DNA from: Geminicoccus sp036263595
GTDB lineage: Bacteria > Pseudomonadota > Alphaproteobacteria > Geminicoccales > Geminicoccaceae
Length of the DNA stretch: 64,000 bases
Assembly: GCF_036263595.1 (NCBI RefSeq)
Contig: NZ_DATAGQ010000139.1
Span: 32,023 to 96,022, forward strand
Direction of reading: 5' to 3'
Below the pieces are notes generated by a model. The model was not told the origin of the DNA, made no database searches, and was given only the letters and a program-made list of their open reading frames with translations. Each line of letters starts with the position of its first letter. The stretch's first letter is position 1. The position numbers and the translations under genes are program-made. Below are positions 53,757 through 63,241 of this stretch, in pieces.

Positions 53757-55844
53757 TCACGAGATCTGCCGGCCCGGCGCTGCGGGCTTGCGTCGCTGCC
53801 TGTCGAGACCGTCGTCCCGCTGGCCCTGTCCGCGCCTGGGTGCCGAGCGGCGGCGCTGGGCAGACCAGCTGTAGCGGTGGTCGCCGCGGATCAGCTTGAG
53901 ATGATCGCTGATCCGGTTGCGCTCCAGCCAGGCGAACTCGGCTTCGAGCTCGGCCTGGGTCATCGTCGCCCGGGCCTTGCCGAACAGCTGCTTCAGCACC
54001 GCGTTATAGGCATGGTAGCCGACCGGCGGCTCGATCCGTCCGCCGTCGCCATCCTCGATGACCTGGGTCGCGACCAGCTGTCCCACCTGCCGGCGCAGCC
54101 GGCGCTCGGCCTGAGTCGGCGTTTCCGGCAGGCCGTCGTCCTCCGGATCGATGACGGTGGCCGGCATCGGCTCTGCCGGGCGGCGCGGCTGGATGGTCTC
54201 GAAATGCAGCTCGGTCGCCTCCGAGCGCAGCGGCTCCAGGGCCGGGCGGGAGGGCAGGAAATCGAAGGCGTGCCGGTCGCCCAGCGGCAATTCCTCCTGC
54301 TCGCCCCTGCGCCGCGCCCGCGCCCGCCCGGACTGCTCCACCTCGACGGCGCGCCGGAACATCCGGAACATCGGATCGTCCGGGTGGTAGATCAGCGCGC
54401 GCTGCTCGTCATAGGCACCGCCATGCGGGTCGAACCGCGTGGCCCGTGCCACCATCTGTTCCAGCCAAGGCACGGAGCGGATCTGGGTCAGGCAGGCGAC
54501 ATGGCTGATCTCCGGTGCATCCATGCCCTCGTAGGCCATGCCGACCGTGACCAGCACGGACGGCTCGGGCCGCAGGCGGAAGCGGGCGATCCGCTCGATG
54601 GCATGGGATTCGTCGGAGATCGCCAGCGCCACGCCGGCTGCGGCGACCTCCGGATCGGGGCCCATCCAGCCGCGCAGGATCTCCGTATAGCGGCGCGCGG
54701 TCGCCTGGTCGGGTGCCACGACCAGGAGCTTGCCCAACCCGCGCACACCCTGCCCCGGTGCGGCGCCCAAGGCGTCGCGGCGCTGCGCCCGGTGCTTGCG
54801 GCAATCGGTGAAGGCACGGCGCAGGAGTGCTTCGGCGTAGCCGGTGCGAAGGGCGGTGAACAGCATGGGGCGCAGCTTGTCGCTCGCCTCCGAGAACGAG
54901 GTCGCCGCGAAGCGCTCGCCGCTCACCATCCATTCCGCTTCCCCGTCGAGCGCGCCGAAGCGGATCGGGATGATCGAACGCTCGGCCAGGGCGGCACGCC
55001 GGTCGTAGCCGATCACGGCCCAGCCTTGCGCGGCCAGCTCGACCCGCCGCTGGTTGCGGGCGAGATGGTCGCGCCGGTAGTTCAGCCAGAGGATCGGCCG
55101 CCGGTCCGAGCGCTCCAGCGTGCCGGACATGAGGAGGCGCAACCGGGCCGTCTCCAGCAGCGGCAGGAGGGCGCGCGACCAGGACGTGTCCTCGGCAGCA
55201 TCGGCCGCCTCGTCCAGGTCGCTCAGCCCGGGCAGGTGATGGAGCTCGTCCACGCAGAGCAGATAGCGGTGCCGCTGGAACTCGGCGAGATGCAGGTCCG
55301 GTGCCGCGGCGATGGACTGGTAGGTGGTGACGTAGCCGGCAAGGCCGCGGCACAGGTCCGGAGCGTTCTCGGCTGCCCGCACGGCATGTCCATGGCGCAG
55401 GAACGCCCGCCAGGCCGGATCCACGAAGGCTTCCTCGGCCTGGCGCCGCAGGGTGTCGCGCGGCACCACCCAGCAGATCCGCTCCACGATGGGCCGGCCC
55501 TGGCCCGGCGGGATCGCCCCCAGCAGGCGGGCGGCCGCGATGACCGGTAGGGCCGATTTTCCGCCGCCCGGCGTGACGGCGGCCAGGATGTCGGTCAGGT
55601 GCCGCGAGCCCGCCGCGATGGCCCCGCAGAGGCGGTCGACCTCGTCCTGATGACGTCGAAGCCGCAAGGCCGCTACCCGGCGTGCGGACCGGGTTGCTGA
55701 GTCCGGCTCACGAGAAGTCTCCAGCGAGGACCATGCTCCTTGGACGGTCAGCGACCACCCGTGCCGGACCGTCGCCCGACAGCTCTCGCTCGTGCTTAAG
55801 CATGCTCGCCCATCATCATGTTGTGGCCGATGCCAGGAGAGCAA
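53757..55844 (-). CDS. SF2 DEAD/DEAH-type helicase, stand-alone
   Basis: An SF2 helicase of up to 695 residues. Walker A is TPGGGKS (91-97), motif II is CVDELHHLPG (about 198), motif III region LRLLMSGTLE. Motif VI is atypical: EQMVARATRFD where others have Q-x-x-G-R-x-x-R. The C-terminal 180 residues are charged and of unknown function. The start is unclear: the frame opens at TTG 55844, has no in-frame ATG before the helicase core, and TTG 55667 is an alternative. No restriction or defence partner is adjacent. Cellular role unknown; may be of phage or defence origin. Confidence 0.7.
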   Translation of the reverse strand: MLSWHRPQHDDGRACLSTSESCRATVRHGWSLTVQGAWSSLETSREPDSATRSARRVAALRLRRHQDEVDRLCGAIAAGSRHLTDILAAVTPGGGKSALPVIAAARLLGAIPPGQGRPIVERICWVVPRDTLRRQAEEAFVDPAWRAFLRHGHAVRAAENAPDLCRGLAGYVTTYQSIAAAPDLHLAEFQRHRYLLCVDELHHLPGLSDLDEAADAAEDTSWSRALLPLLETARLRLLMSGTLERSDRRPILWLNYRRDHLARNQRRVELAAQGWAVIGYDRRAALAERSIIPIRFGALDGEAEWMVSGERFAATSFSEASDKLRPMLFTALRTGYAEALLRRAFTDCRKHRAQRRDALGAAPGQGVRGLGKLLVVAPDQATARRYTEILRGWMGPDPEVAAAGVALAISDESHAIERIARFRLRPEPSVLVTVGMAYEGMDAPEISHVACLTQIRSVPWLEQMVARATRFDPHGGAYDEQRALIYHPDDPMFRMFRRAVEVEQSGRARARRRGEQEELPLGDRHAFDFLPSRPALEPLRSEATELHFETIQPRRPAEPMPATVIDPEDDGLPETPTQAERRLRRQVGQLVATQVIEDGDGGRIEPPVGYHAYNAVLKQLFGKARATMTQAELEAEFAWLERNRISDHLKLIRGDHRYSWSAQRRRSAPRRGQGQRDDGLDRQRRKPAAPGRQIS

Positions 55845-56058
55845 CTATATGTGGGCGATGCGGAGCGTCAATGACCGCATACCTATTTTCTAGAACAAAA
55901 TTGGTACGACCCGCAACCTCGGCCGCTGTTCGGCACGAGATCCGGCCTGAAATTGCCGTACTTCTGCCAGCCGGTGCCGGTCGCTAGGAGTTTGGCCTGC
56001 CGCTAGGAAGCGATGACGGCTAACATGGCACGGCTGGACCGGCCATCGTGAATCGATC

Positions 56059-57516
56059 CTAGCCGCGACGAAGCACGACCCCGTCCGCCTCGAAGCCGAG
56101 CGGTACGGTCAGCAGGGCACGGAACTCCTTGTAGCCGAGCCGGCCGGGGCGGAAGGCGTGCAGGAAAAGCTGGGGCCGCCCGTCCAGGCCCGGCGCGACC
56201 GACGGATGGCCGGGGCCGATCCATTCCCTGGTGGAGCGAAGCAGCGGCTGCTCCATCTTCCGGTAGGGACCCAGGACCTGCTCGGCGACGGCAACCCCGA
56301 TCCCGTACTCGGCGGTGGAGAAGTCGTTGCCCGCGTAGAGCAGGTAATGCCGGCCCGCCTGCTCCGTGACCCAGATGCCCTCCACCAGGTGCGCCTCCCA
56401 TGGCTGGTCGTTCTCGAGGACGGTGGTCGGCCGGCCGAGCAGGCGGGAGCCGTCGGCGGCCAGGCGCTGTGCTCGGACCCGCGTCCTCATCGCGATCAGC
56501 ATGCCGTCGATCCGCTCCCGGACCGCCTGGTCCTGCCTCGGGCGCAGCTCGGCCAGCCGCCGCTGGAAGCCGGTGAAGTCGGAGGTGACGGCCTCGATGA
56601 GCACCTGCAGGACGAGGAACCTCTCCATGGGCTCCAGCGTGCGGATCCACGGCCAGAGCGCCTGGACGAGGGCAGCCGTGCGCTGGTCCTCGGGCAGCGG
56701 AAACAACGCTGCGATCAGGCCGCCATGCTCACGGATGAGTTCGCACAGATGGCCTGGCCAGAGGTCGTTTGTGTCCTCCTTCCAGAACAGATGAGCGATC
56801 CCGTCCCGGCCGACGAAGACATGGGGGTCGATGACGCCGCCCCGGAGCAGCGGCTCGTCGGCCGCAACGAAGGGGCCATCCGGCGCGGGCGCCCAGGCCA
56901 TGCCGATGGCGAGCGTGCGGTCCTTCATCCTCGCCGTGAAGCAGGCGAGGTAGCAGTCGCCGAGCCTGTGGATCTCCGGGGCCCAGTAATCACCGATCCC
57001 CTCGCCGTCCGCGGCCCAGCCTGGCCTGCGTTCCCTGGGGAAGATGAACCCCCTGGGTTGCCAGTGCCGCAGGTCGTTGGAAGCGAGGATCGGGAAGGCA
57101 TCCGGCGCATCGTTCGACGTCACCGCGAGGTAGTAGACGCCACCATTTTGGCTCCCGGGCACCTCCGGCACCCGGATGACTGCCGGGTCGCCGTAGCCGT
57201 ACAGGATGCCCGGCCCGAGGTTCTCGGTGAGCAGCGGTTCATAAGGCGCGCTGAATGAAGGTGCTCCCACCTCCTGCCGGCTTCGCGGGACCCGCGTACC
57301 CATGTCCTGCGCCAGCCTGGCGAACAGGTCGAGATAGCTGGACTGCTGCCTGGTCGGCAGGTGGTACTCGCAGGTCCGCGCCAACCCGCTGCCAGCACTC
57401 CCCTCGCCAAGGGTGACCGTCCATGAGAGCCCGCCCTGGCAGGATTCAACGATCCTGATGTCGAATCGGAACGGCGCCTGGGGTGTCGAGGCCAGCGCCA
57501 GATCGCGTGCCGTCAT
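56059..57516 (-). CDS. GH43-like glycoside hydrolase with large insertion
   Basis: A 485-residue protein whose propeller carries the GH43 catalytic triad: Asp110 (YGDPAVI), Asp230 (VIDPHVF) and Glu379 (LVEG); WAPEIHR at 178-184 is also typical. An N-terminal region of about 95 residues precedes the propeller, and residues about 252-360 form a helical insertion rich in Leu and Arg between blades. No signal peptide, so it would act in the cytoplasm on imported oligosaccharides (xylo- or arabino-type). Family clear, specificity unknown. Confidence 0.8.
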   Translation of the reverse strand: MTARDLALASTPQAPFRFDIRIVESCQGGLSWTVTLGEGSAGSGLARTCEYHLPTRQQSSYLDLFARLAQDMGTRVPRSRQEVGAPSFSAPYEPLLTENLGPGILYGYGDPAVIRVPEVPGSQNGGVYYLAVTSNDAPDAFPILASNDLRHWQPRGFIFPRERRPGWAADGEGIGDYWAPEIHRLGDCYLACFTARMKDRTLAIGMAWAPAPDGPFVAADEPLLRGGVIDPHVFVGRDGIAHLFWKEDTNDLWPGHLCELIREHGGLIAALFPLPEDQRTAALVQALWPWIRTLEPMERFLVLQVLIEAVTSDFTGFQRRLAELRPRQDQAVRERIDGMLIAMRTRVRAQRLAADGSRLLGRPTTVLENDQPWEAHLVEGIWVTEQAGRHYLLYAGNDFSTAEYGIGVAVAEQVLGPYRKMEQPLLRSTREWIGPGHPSVAPGLDGRPQLFLHAFRPGRLGYKEFRALLTVPLGFEADGVVLRRG

Positions 57517-57737
57517 CCCGGTCTCCTCCCGCTGGACTAGGGCGCATCCTGGACATGCCTCCTAGGAACGGCCTTGCGCCCGTTCAGTTCGGCGGCACGG
57601 CGTTCCGCGCGATCGCAGGCTGCCGGGCCGTTCGGCGCGCGGCGGAAAATCAGCGCCATGGCGCGTCATTTCTTCCCGATAGCCAGCAAGGTCCCGACCG
57701 GTCTAAGCGTGGCGCGGGGGAAGATCGGAACGTCCTG

Positions 57738-58640
57738 ATGACCGAGGTTCGCGAAGGGGAAGCGCCGTTTAGGGAATGGCGCACCTGGTACCGGGTGACC
57801 GGCGACCTGCGTAGTGGCCGCCCGCCGCTGGTGGTCCTGCACGGCGGGCCGGGCTGCACCCATGACTATGTCGATTCGCTGAAGGACATCGCGGCCACTG
57901 GCCGGGCGGTCGTGCATTACGACCAGCTCGGCAACGGGCGCTCGACCCATCTGCGCGACCGGGGTCCGGCGTTCTGGACCGTCCGGCTGTTCTTGGACGA
58001 GCTCGACAACCTCCTGGACCATCTGGGGATCGCCGGCTCCTATCATGTGTTCGGCCAGTCCTGGGGCGGCATGCTGGGCTCCGAGCATGCGGTGCGCCGA
58101 CCGGCCGGCCTGCGCTCGATCGTGATCGCGAACTCGCCGCCCTCGATGGAGCTTTGGGTCGAGGAGGCGAACCGGCTGCGCGAGGAACTGCCGCCGGCAC
58201 TCCAGGCGACCCTCCTGGCGCACGAGGCGGCCGGCACGACGCTGTCGGCCGAATACGCCCTGGCGATGAAGGGCTTCTACGAGCGCCATGTCTGCCGGAT
58301 CGTGCCGATGCCCGAGGAGGTGGCGCGCACCTTCCAGGCGATCGAGGACGATCCCACCGTCTATTTCACCATGAACGGCCCGAGCGAGTTCCACGTGATC
58401 GGCACGCTCAAGTCCTGGTCGGTGATCGACCGGCTGCACCTGATCGACGTGCCGGTCCTGCTGATCTCCGGCCGCTACGACGAGGCGACGCCCAAGGTGG
58501 TGCAGCCCTTCGCGGACAACATCAAGGACGTGCGCTGGACGATCTTCGAGCAGTCCAGCCACATGCCGCATGTCGAGGAGCGGGAGGCCTGCATGGCGCT
58601 GGTCGCCTCGTTCCTGGACGAACAGGACGCACGCGGTTGA
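57738..58640 (+). CDS. Proline iminopeptidase-type alpha/beta hydrolase 1
   Basis: A 300-residue peptidase-S33 family protein. HGGPGC at 35-40 forms the oxyanion region, DQLGNGRS follows, and the nucleophile is Ser108 in GQSWGGML; Asp in SGRYDEATP and His in SSHMPHVEE complete the triad. ATG 57738 is chosen; the open frame upstream has no family match. It is the first of three paralogues in a row. Likely removes an N-terminal proline or a similar group from short peptides or amides. Confidence 0.9.
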   Translation: MTEVREGEAPFREWRTWYRVTGDLRSGRPPLVVLHGGPGCTHDYVDSLKDIAATGRAVVHYDQLGNGRSTHLRDRGPAFWTVRLFLDELDNLLDHLGIAGSYHVFGQSWGGMLGSEHAVRRPAGLRSIVIANSPPSMELWVEEANRLREELPPALQATLLAHEAAGTTLSAEYALAMKGFYERHVCRIVPMPEEVARTFQAIEDDPTVYFTMNGPSEFHVIGTLKSWSVIDRLHLIDVPVLLISGRYDEATPKVVQPFADNIKDVRWTIFEQSSHMPHVEEREACMALVASFLDEQDARG

Positions 58641-58654
58641 AGGAGAGCATCTGC

Positions 58655-59548
58655 ATGTGGCGTGAGATCGAGCCGGAAAAGACCCACGAGGTCCCAATCG
58701 ATGGCGGCTTCAAGGTCGTCGCCTACGAGTTCGGCTCAGGGGACGAGACCGTGTTCTGCCTCAACGGCGGCCCGGGCCTTGCCTGCGACTACCTGCGGGA
58801 AGCGCATTCCTGCCTGATCGACCATGGCTATCGCGTGGTCGCGTTCGACCAGCTCGGCACCGGCAAGGCCGACCATCCGACCGACACCGCCCTTTGGACG
58901 ATCGGGCGCTATGTCGAGGAGACCGAGCAGGTCCGCCAGGCGCTGAACCTCGGCAAGGTTCACCTGCTCGGCCATAGCTGGGGCGGCTGGCTAGGCATCG
59001 AGTACGCGCTGACCTACCCGCAGGCGCTCAAGACCCTGATTCTGGAGGACACGGTCGGCGACATGCCGCACCTGATCTCAGAGCTGGAGCGGCTGCGCGC
59101 GGCACTCGGGCCGGAAACGGTCGCGATGATGCAGCGCCACGAGGCCGAGGGCACGCTGGAGCATCCGGAATACCAGGCGGCCGTCACCATCCTGAACTAC
59201 CGCCACGTCTGCCGGCTGGACGAGTGGCCGGCCCCGGTCAAGCGCTCGCTCGACAGCTGGAACATGGGGCCGTACGGGACGATGCAGGGCCCCAACGAGT
59301 TCCTCTACACCGGCAACCTGAAGGACTGGAACCGGATCCCGCGCATGCACAAGATCACCGTGCCGGCGCTGATCACGACAGGGCAGCACGACGAGCTGAC
59401 GCCGGCCTGCGCGCTGAAGATGAAGCTGGCCCTGCCGGATGCGGAGCTGCACTGCTTTCCGAACAGCAGCCACATGCCGTTCTACGAGGAGCCGCACGCC
59501 TACTACCCGGTGCTGCTGGACTTCCTGAACCGTCACAAGGGACGCTGA
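58655..59548 (+). CDS. Proline iminopeptidase-type alpha/beta hydrolase 2
   Basis: A 297-residue paralogue with NGGPGLACDYL, DQLGTGKADHP, nucleophile Ser108 (GHSWGGWLG), Asp in TGQHDELTP and His in NSSHMPFYEE. AAGGAG at 58640-58645 precedes ATG 58655, 14 bases after gene 1. The product is closer to gene 3 than to gene 1 (shared SWGGW and MQGPNEF/VQGPNEY segments). Its stop overlaps the start of gene 3 by one base. Confidence 0.92.
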   Translation: MWREIEPEKTHEVPIDGGFKVVAYEFGSGDETVFCLNGGPGLACDYLREAHSCLIDHGYRVVAFDQLGTGKADHPTDTALWTIGRYVEETEQVRQALNLGKVHLLGHSWGGWLGIEYALTYPQALKTLILEDTVGDMPHLISELERLRAALGPETVAMMQRHEAEGTLEHPEYQAAVTILNYRHVCRLDEWPAPVKRSLDSWNMGPYGTMQGPNEFLYTGNLKDWNRIPRMHKITVPALITTGQHDELTPACALKMKLALPDAELHCFPNSSHMPFYEEPHAYYPVLLDFLNRHKGR

Positions 59549-60474
59549 TGACGGAGCGCTCGGTCCTGGCCGACGGCTTCGTCGTCTGGGAGGAACGGCC
59601 GGCCGACGCGACCTTCGAGGTCGCGCTCGGCGGCGGCCACAAGGTCAAGGCCTACGCCTATGGCGATGGTTCGGAGGTCGTCTTCCTCCTGAACGGCGGC
59701 CCGGGCCTTCCCTGCAACTACCTGCGGGCACCCCACCTGCCGATCGTCGAGGCCGGCTACCGGGTGGTGGTCCACGACCAGCTCGGCACCGGTGCTTCGG
59801 ACCATCCGGACGACCCGTCGCTCTGGACGCTGGAGCGCTATGTCGAGGAGGTCGAAGCGGTGCTGGATGCGTTGGACCTCGAGCGCGTCCACTTTCTCGG
59901 CCATAGCTGGGGTGGCTGGTGCGGGATCGAGTATGCCCTCACCTACCCGCACCGGATCGCGTCGATGGTGCTGGCCGACACGGCCGCTGACATCCCGCAT
60001 CTGCTGCAGGAGATCGAGCGGCTGCGCGCAGCGCTCGGCAGCGAGACGGTCGCGATGATGCAGCGCTTCGAGGCGATGGGGAACCATGCGCACCCGGCCT
60101 ACAAGGCGGCGGTCGACCTGCTCGACTTCCGGCACATCCGCCGCCTGCCCGAGCGCCCCAAGCCGGTGGCCGACAGCCGGGCCGGCTTCAACCTTCCGAT
60201 CTACATGGCGGTGCAAGGGCCGAACGAGTACCACTATACCGGTTCGATCAGGGACTGGAACCGGATCGACCAGTTGCATCGCTTCACCTGGCCGACCCTG
60301 GTGATCCAGGGCCAGCACGACGTGCTCACGCCGGCCTGCGGGATGCACATGCTGAACGCGCTGCCCAACGGAGAGATCCGCATCTTCCAGAACAGCTCGC
60401 ACTCGCCGTTCTACGAGGAGCCGCGGGCGTATCGCCGCGCGCTGCTCGACTTCCTCGACCGCCAGCGAGTCTGA
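59548..60474 (+). CDS. Proline iminopeptidase-type alpha/beta hydrolase 3
   Basis: A 308-residue paralogue. NGGPGLPCNYL, DQLGTGASDHP, nucleophile Ser120 (GHSWGGWCG), Asp in GQHDVLTPA and His in NSSHSPFYEE are intact. Relative to gene 2 it has a 12-residue N-terminal extension. It is translated from ATG 59548 overlapping the previous stop and is followed after 6 bases by the dppB-like gene, so hydrolysis and uptake are coupled in one transcript. Confidence 0.92.
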   Translation: MTERSVLADGFVVWEERPADATFEVALGGGHKVKAYAYGDGSEVVFLLNGGPGLPCNYLRAPHLPIVEAGYRVVVHDQLGTGASDHPDDPSLWTLERYVEEVEAVLDALDLERVHFLGHSWGGWCGIEYALTYPHRIASMVLADTAADIPHLLQEIERLRAALGSETVAMMQRFEAMGNHAHPAYKAAVDLLDFRHIRRLPERPKPVADSRAGFNLPIYMAVQGPNEYHYTGSIRDWNRIDQLHRFTWPTLVIQGQHDVLTPACGMHMLNALPNGEIRIFQNSSHSPFYEEPRAYRRALLDFLDRQRV

Positions 60475-60480
60475 CCAACG

Positions 60481-61419
60481 ATGCATCGGTTCCGCTTCGT
60501 CCTCTGGCGGCCCCTTCAGCTTCTCCCGGTGCTGTTCGGCATCAGCGTCATCACCTTCGTGCTGATCCGGATGATCCCGGGCGATCCGGCGCGGCTGCTG
60601 CTGGGCGCGCGCGCCACGCCCTCGGCCCTGGCCCGAATCCGCGAGCAGTACGGCCTGGATGAGCCGCTTTGGGCCCAGTACGCCTATTTCCTCTCCAACC
60701 TCTCCCAGGGAGAGATGGGCCGCTCGATCGTCTACAAGATCGGCGTGCTCGACCTGATGGCGAACCGGATCCTGCCGACCGTGTGCCTCGTGGTCGGCAG
60801 CGTCCTGCTCTCGCTCCTGATCGCGATCCCGCTGGCCTCGATCGCGGCGCGCCAGCGCGGCCGGACGGCCGACCATGCCATCCGGATCGTGTCGACCGCC
60901 GGGCTGGGCCTGCCCGCCTTCTGGCTGGGGATCATGCTGATCATCCTGTTCAGCGTGAAGCTCGGCCTGTTCCCGGTGGCCGGCTGGGGCGACACCTGGC
61001 TGGAGCGGCTGCACCACATGGTCCTGCCCTGCCTGACCGTGGCGCTGGCGCTCTCGGCCGTGCTCACCCGCAACCTGCGCGCGGCGATGATCGCCGAGAT
61101 CGGCTCGGACCAGGCGATGGCGGCGCGCTCGCGCGGCCTGCCGGAAAGCGTCGTGTTCCGCCGCCACGTCCTGCCGAACTCGCTGGTGCCCACGGTCAAC
61201 CTCCTGGCCGTGAACATCGGCTGGCTGATCGGCGGCTCGGTCGTGGTCGAGACGGTGTTCTCGCTCCCAGGCATGGGCCAGCTCCTGGTCCGCGGGATCT
61301 TCGCCCGCGACTACATGGTGGTGCAGGCCGTCGCGATGGCCTTTGCGGTCGCGACCGTGCTGATCAACTTCCTGGCCGATCTTCTGACCGTCGCGATCGA
61401 CCCGCGGGTGCGGCTGTGA
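60481..61419 (+). CDS. dppB: Dipeptide/oligopeptide ABC transporter permease (DppB type)
   Basis: A 312-residue permease with six helices. LLPVLFGISVITFVLIRMIPGDP is the family opening; the coupling loop region reads ARSRGLPESVVFRRHVLPNS. Operon order hydrolases-dppB-dppC-dppD-dppF. No periplasmic binding protein is present in the window; it may lie beyond the right edge. Confidence 0.93.
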   Translation: MHRFRFVLWRPLQLLPVLFGISVITFVLIRMIPGDPARLLLGARATPSALARIREQYGLDEPLWAQYAYFLSNLSQGEMGRSIVYKIGVLDLMANRILPTVCLVVGSVLLSLLIAIPLASIAARQRGRTADHAIRIVSTAGLGLPAFWLGIMLIILFSVKLGLFPVAGWGDTWLERLHHMVLPCLTVALALSAVLTRNLRAAMIAEIGSDQAMAARSRGLPESVVFRRHVLPNSLVPTVNLLAVNIGWLIGGSVVVETVFSLPGMGQLLVRGIFARDYMVVQAVAMAFAVATVLINFLADLLTVAIDPRVRL

Positions 61420-62261
61420 GCGCCCTCGCCGCGTCGCGGCCGGGGCCGGCCAGCCTGCCGAAGCTGCCGCTGCCGCTCGTTCTTGGCATCCTGCTGGTCG
61501 GCGCCTGGGCGCTCCTGGCCCTGGCCGCTCCCTGGGTGGCGCCCTTCGACCCGATCGCGCAGAACCTGGCCGTGGCCCTGCAGCCGCCATCGGCCGCGCA
61601 CTGGCTCGGCACGGACAATTTTGGGCGGGATGTCCTGTCCCGGGTGATCTGGGGAGCCAGGGTCGATCTGCAGATTGGCATCATCGGGGTCGTGTTCCCG
61701 TTCATCATCGGCACCAGCATCGGGGCCGTTGCGGGCTATGCCGGCGGGATCGTCGACACCGTGCTCATGCGGGTGATCGACGTGGTGCTGGCCTTCCCGT
61801 TCCTGGTCCTGATGATCGCGATCATCGCCATCCTGGGGCCGGGCCTTGCCAGCTTCTATATCGCCATGGCGCTGGTCGGCTGGGTCTCCTATGCGAGGCT
61901 GATCCGCGCCCAGGTCCTGGTCCTCAAGCACGCCGACTTCGTGCTCGCCGCCAAAAGCCTGGATTTCGGCCATGCGCGCATCCTGTTCCGCCACATCCTG
62001 CCCAACGCCATCACCGGCTCGATCGTGTTCTCCATGTCCGACGTGGTGCTGGTCATCCTGTCCGGCTCGTCGATCTCCTATCTGGGCCTGGGCGTGCAGC
62101 CCCCCACCGCGGAATGGGGCATCATGATCGCCGAGGGACAGGGCTTCATCACCACCGCCTGGTGGATCTCGGCATTTCCCGGCTTTGCGATCGTGATCAT
62201 GGCCTTCGGCTTCTCGCTATTGGCCGACGGGCTGGCCGAGTTCCTGGGAGTCCGCGAATGA
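61416..62261 (+). CDS. dppC: Dipeptide/oligopeptide ABC transporter permease (DppC type)
   Basis: A 281-residue permease. The N-terminal block APFDPIAQNLAVALQPPSAAHWLGTDNFGRDVLSRVIWG is diagnostic of DppC/OppC, though only part is quoted in full elsewhere: key sites are DPIAQ and LGTDNFGRD. The GTG start overlaps the dppB stop by four bases (GTGA). Six helices; LIRAQVLVLKHADFVLAAKS is the ATPase-coupling region. Confidence 0.93.
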   Translation: MSALAASRPGPASLPKLPLPLVLGILLVGAWALLALAAPWVAPFDPIAQNLAVALQPPSAAHWLGTDNFGRDVLSRVIWGARVDLQIGIIGVVFPFIIGTSIGAVAGYAGGIVDTVLMRVIDVVLAFPFLVLMIAIIAILGPGLASFYIAMALVGWVSYARLIRAQVLVLKHADFVLAAKSLDFGHARILFRHILPNAITGSIVFSMSDVVLVILSGSSISYLGLGVQPPTAEWGIMIAEGQGFITTAWWISAFPGFAIVIMAFGFSLLADGLAEFLGVRE

Positions 62262-63241
62262 GCGCGCCGCTGCTCGACGTGCAGGGCCTGACCGTCGCAT
62301 CCGCCCGTGGGACGGTGGTCGAGGACGTGTCCTTCACGATCGGACAAGGCGAGGTGCTGGGCCTGGTCGGCGAGAGCGGTTCCGGCAAGACCGTCACCTG
62401 CCGGGCCCTGATCGGCCTCCTGCCGGCAGGCTCGCTTGCCGTCACCGCAGGCTCGGTACGGCTGGAGGGACGCGAGATCACAAGGCTCGACCCGGTGGCG
62501 CTGGGCAAGGTGCGCGGCCGGCAGATCGGGATGATCTTCCAGAACCCGTCGAGCCACCTGGACCCGGTCATGCGGATCGGCGACCAGATCGGCCTAGCGG
62601 TCCGGCACCATCTGGGCCTTGGCCGCCGCGAGGCGCGCGCCCATGGCATCGAGCTGCTGCGCCAGGTCGGCATCCCCGATCCCGGTGCCAGGATCGACAG
62701 CTATCCGCACGAATTGTCCGGCGGGATGCGGCAGCGCGCCATGATCGCCACGGCGCTGGCCTGCGATCCGAAGCTGGTGATCGCCGACGAGCCCACGACG
62801 GCGCTGGATGTGACCGTGCAGGCCCAGATCCTGCGCCTGCTGCTGGATCTGCGCGACCGGCGCGGCGTCTCGATGCTCCTGATCACCCACGACCTCGGCG
62901 TCGTGGCGCAGACCTGCGACCGGATCGCCGTGATGTATGCTGGGCGGATCGCCGAGAAGGGCCAGAAGCGGCGTGTCCTGGCCAGCCCGCACCACCCCTA
63001 CACGCAGGCGCTGATCCGCTGCCAGCCGGCCAGCGGCGGCGGGGTCGGCCTCCTGCCGAGCATCCCGGGCCAGCCGCCGATGGCCGGCTCGATGCCGCGC
63101 GGCTGCCGCTTCCATCCCCGCTGCGAGCGGATGCGGCCGGCATGCCGGGAGCGCCAGCCTGACCTGCTGCAACAGGCGGATGGCAGCGAGGCGGCCTGCT
63201 TCTTCCCGGTATCGGAGCCGGTGCTGGAGGCGGCGTCGTGA
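62258..63241 (+). CDS. dppD: Dipeptide/oligopeptide ABC transporter ATPase (DppD type)
   Basis: A 327-residue ATPase. Walker A GESGSGKT (40-47), Q-loop IFQNPSSHLDPVMRIGDQI, signature LSGGMRQRA, Walker B LVIADEPTTALD, and the C-terminal Cys-rich oligopeptide-transporter tail with RGCRFHPRCERM (Fe-S-type cysteines). ATG overlaps the dppC stop by four bases (ATGA). Confidence 0.94.
   Translation: MSAPLLDVQGLTVASARGTVVEDVSFTIGQGEVLGLVGESGSGKTVTCRALIGLLPAGSLAVTAGSVRLEGREITRLDPVALGKVRGRQIGMIFQNPSSHLDPVMRIGDQIGLAVRHHLGLGRREARAHGIELLRQVGIPDPGARIDSYPHELSGGMRQRAMIATALACDPKLVIADEPTTALDVTVQAQILRLLLDLRDRRGVSMLLITHDLGVVAQTCDRIAVMYAGRIAEKGQKRRVLASPHHPYTQALIRCQPASGGGVGLLPSIPGQPPMAGSMPRGCRFHPRCERMRPACRERQPDLLQQADGSEAACFFPVSEPVLEAAS

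Noticed and set aside
59533..61590. Open frame of about 685 codons on the minus strand
   Set aside because: Lies wholly opposite the hydrolase 3 and dppB genes and shows no family motif.
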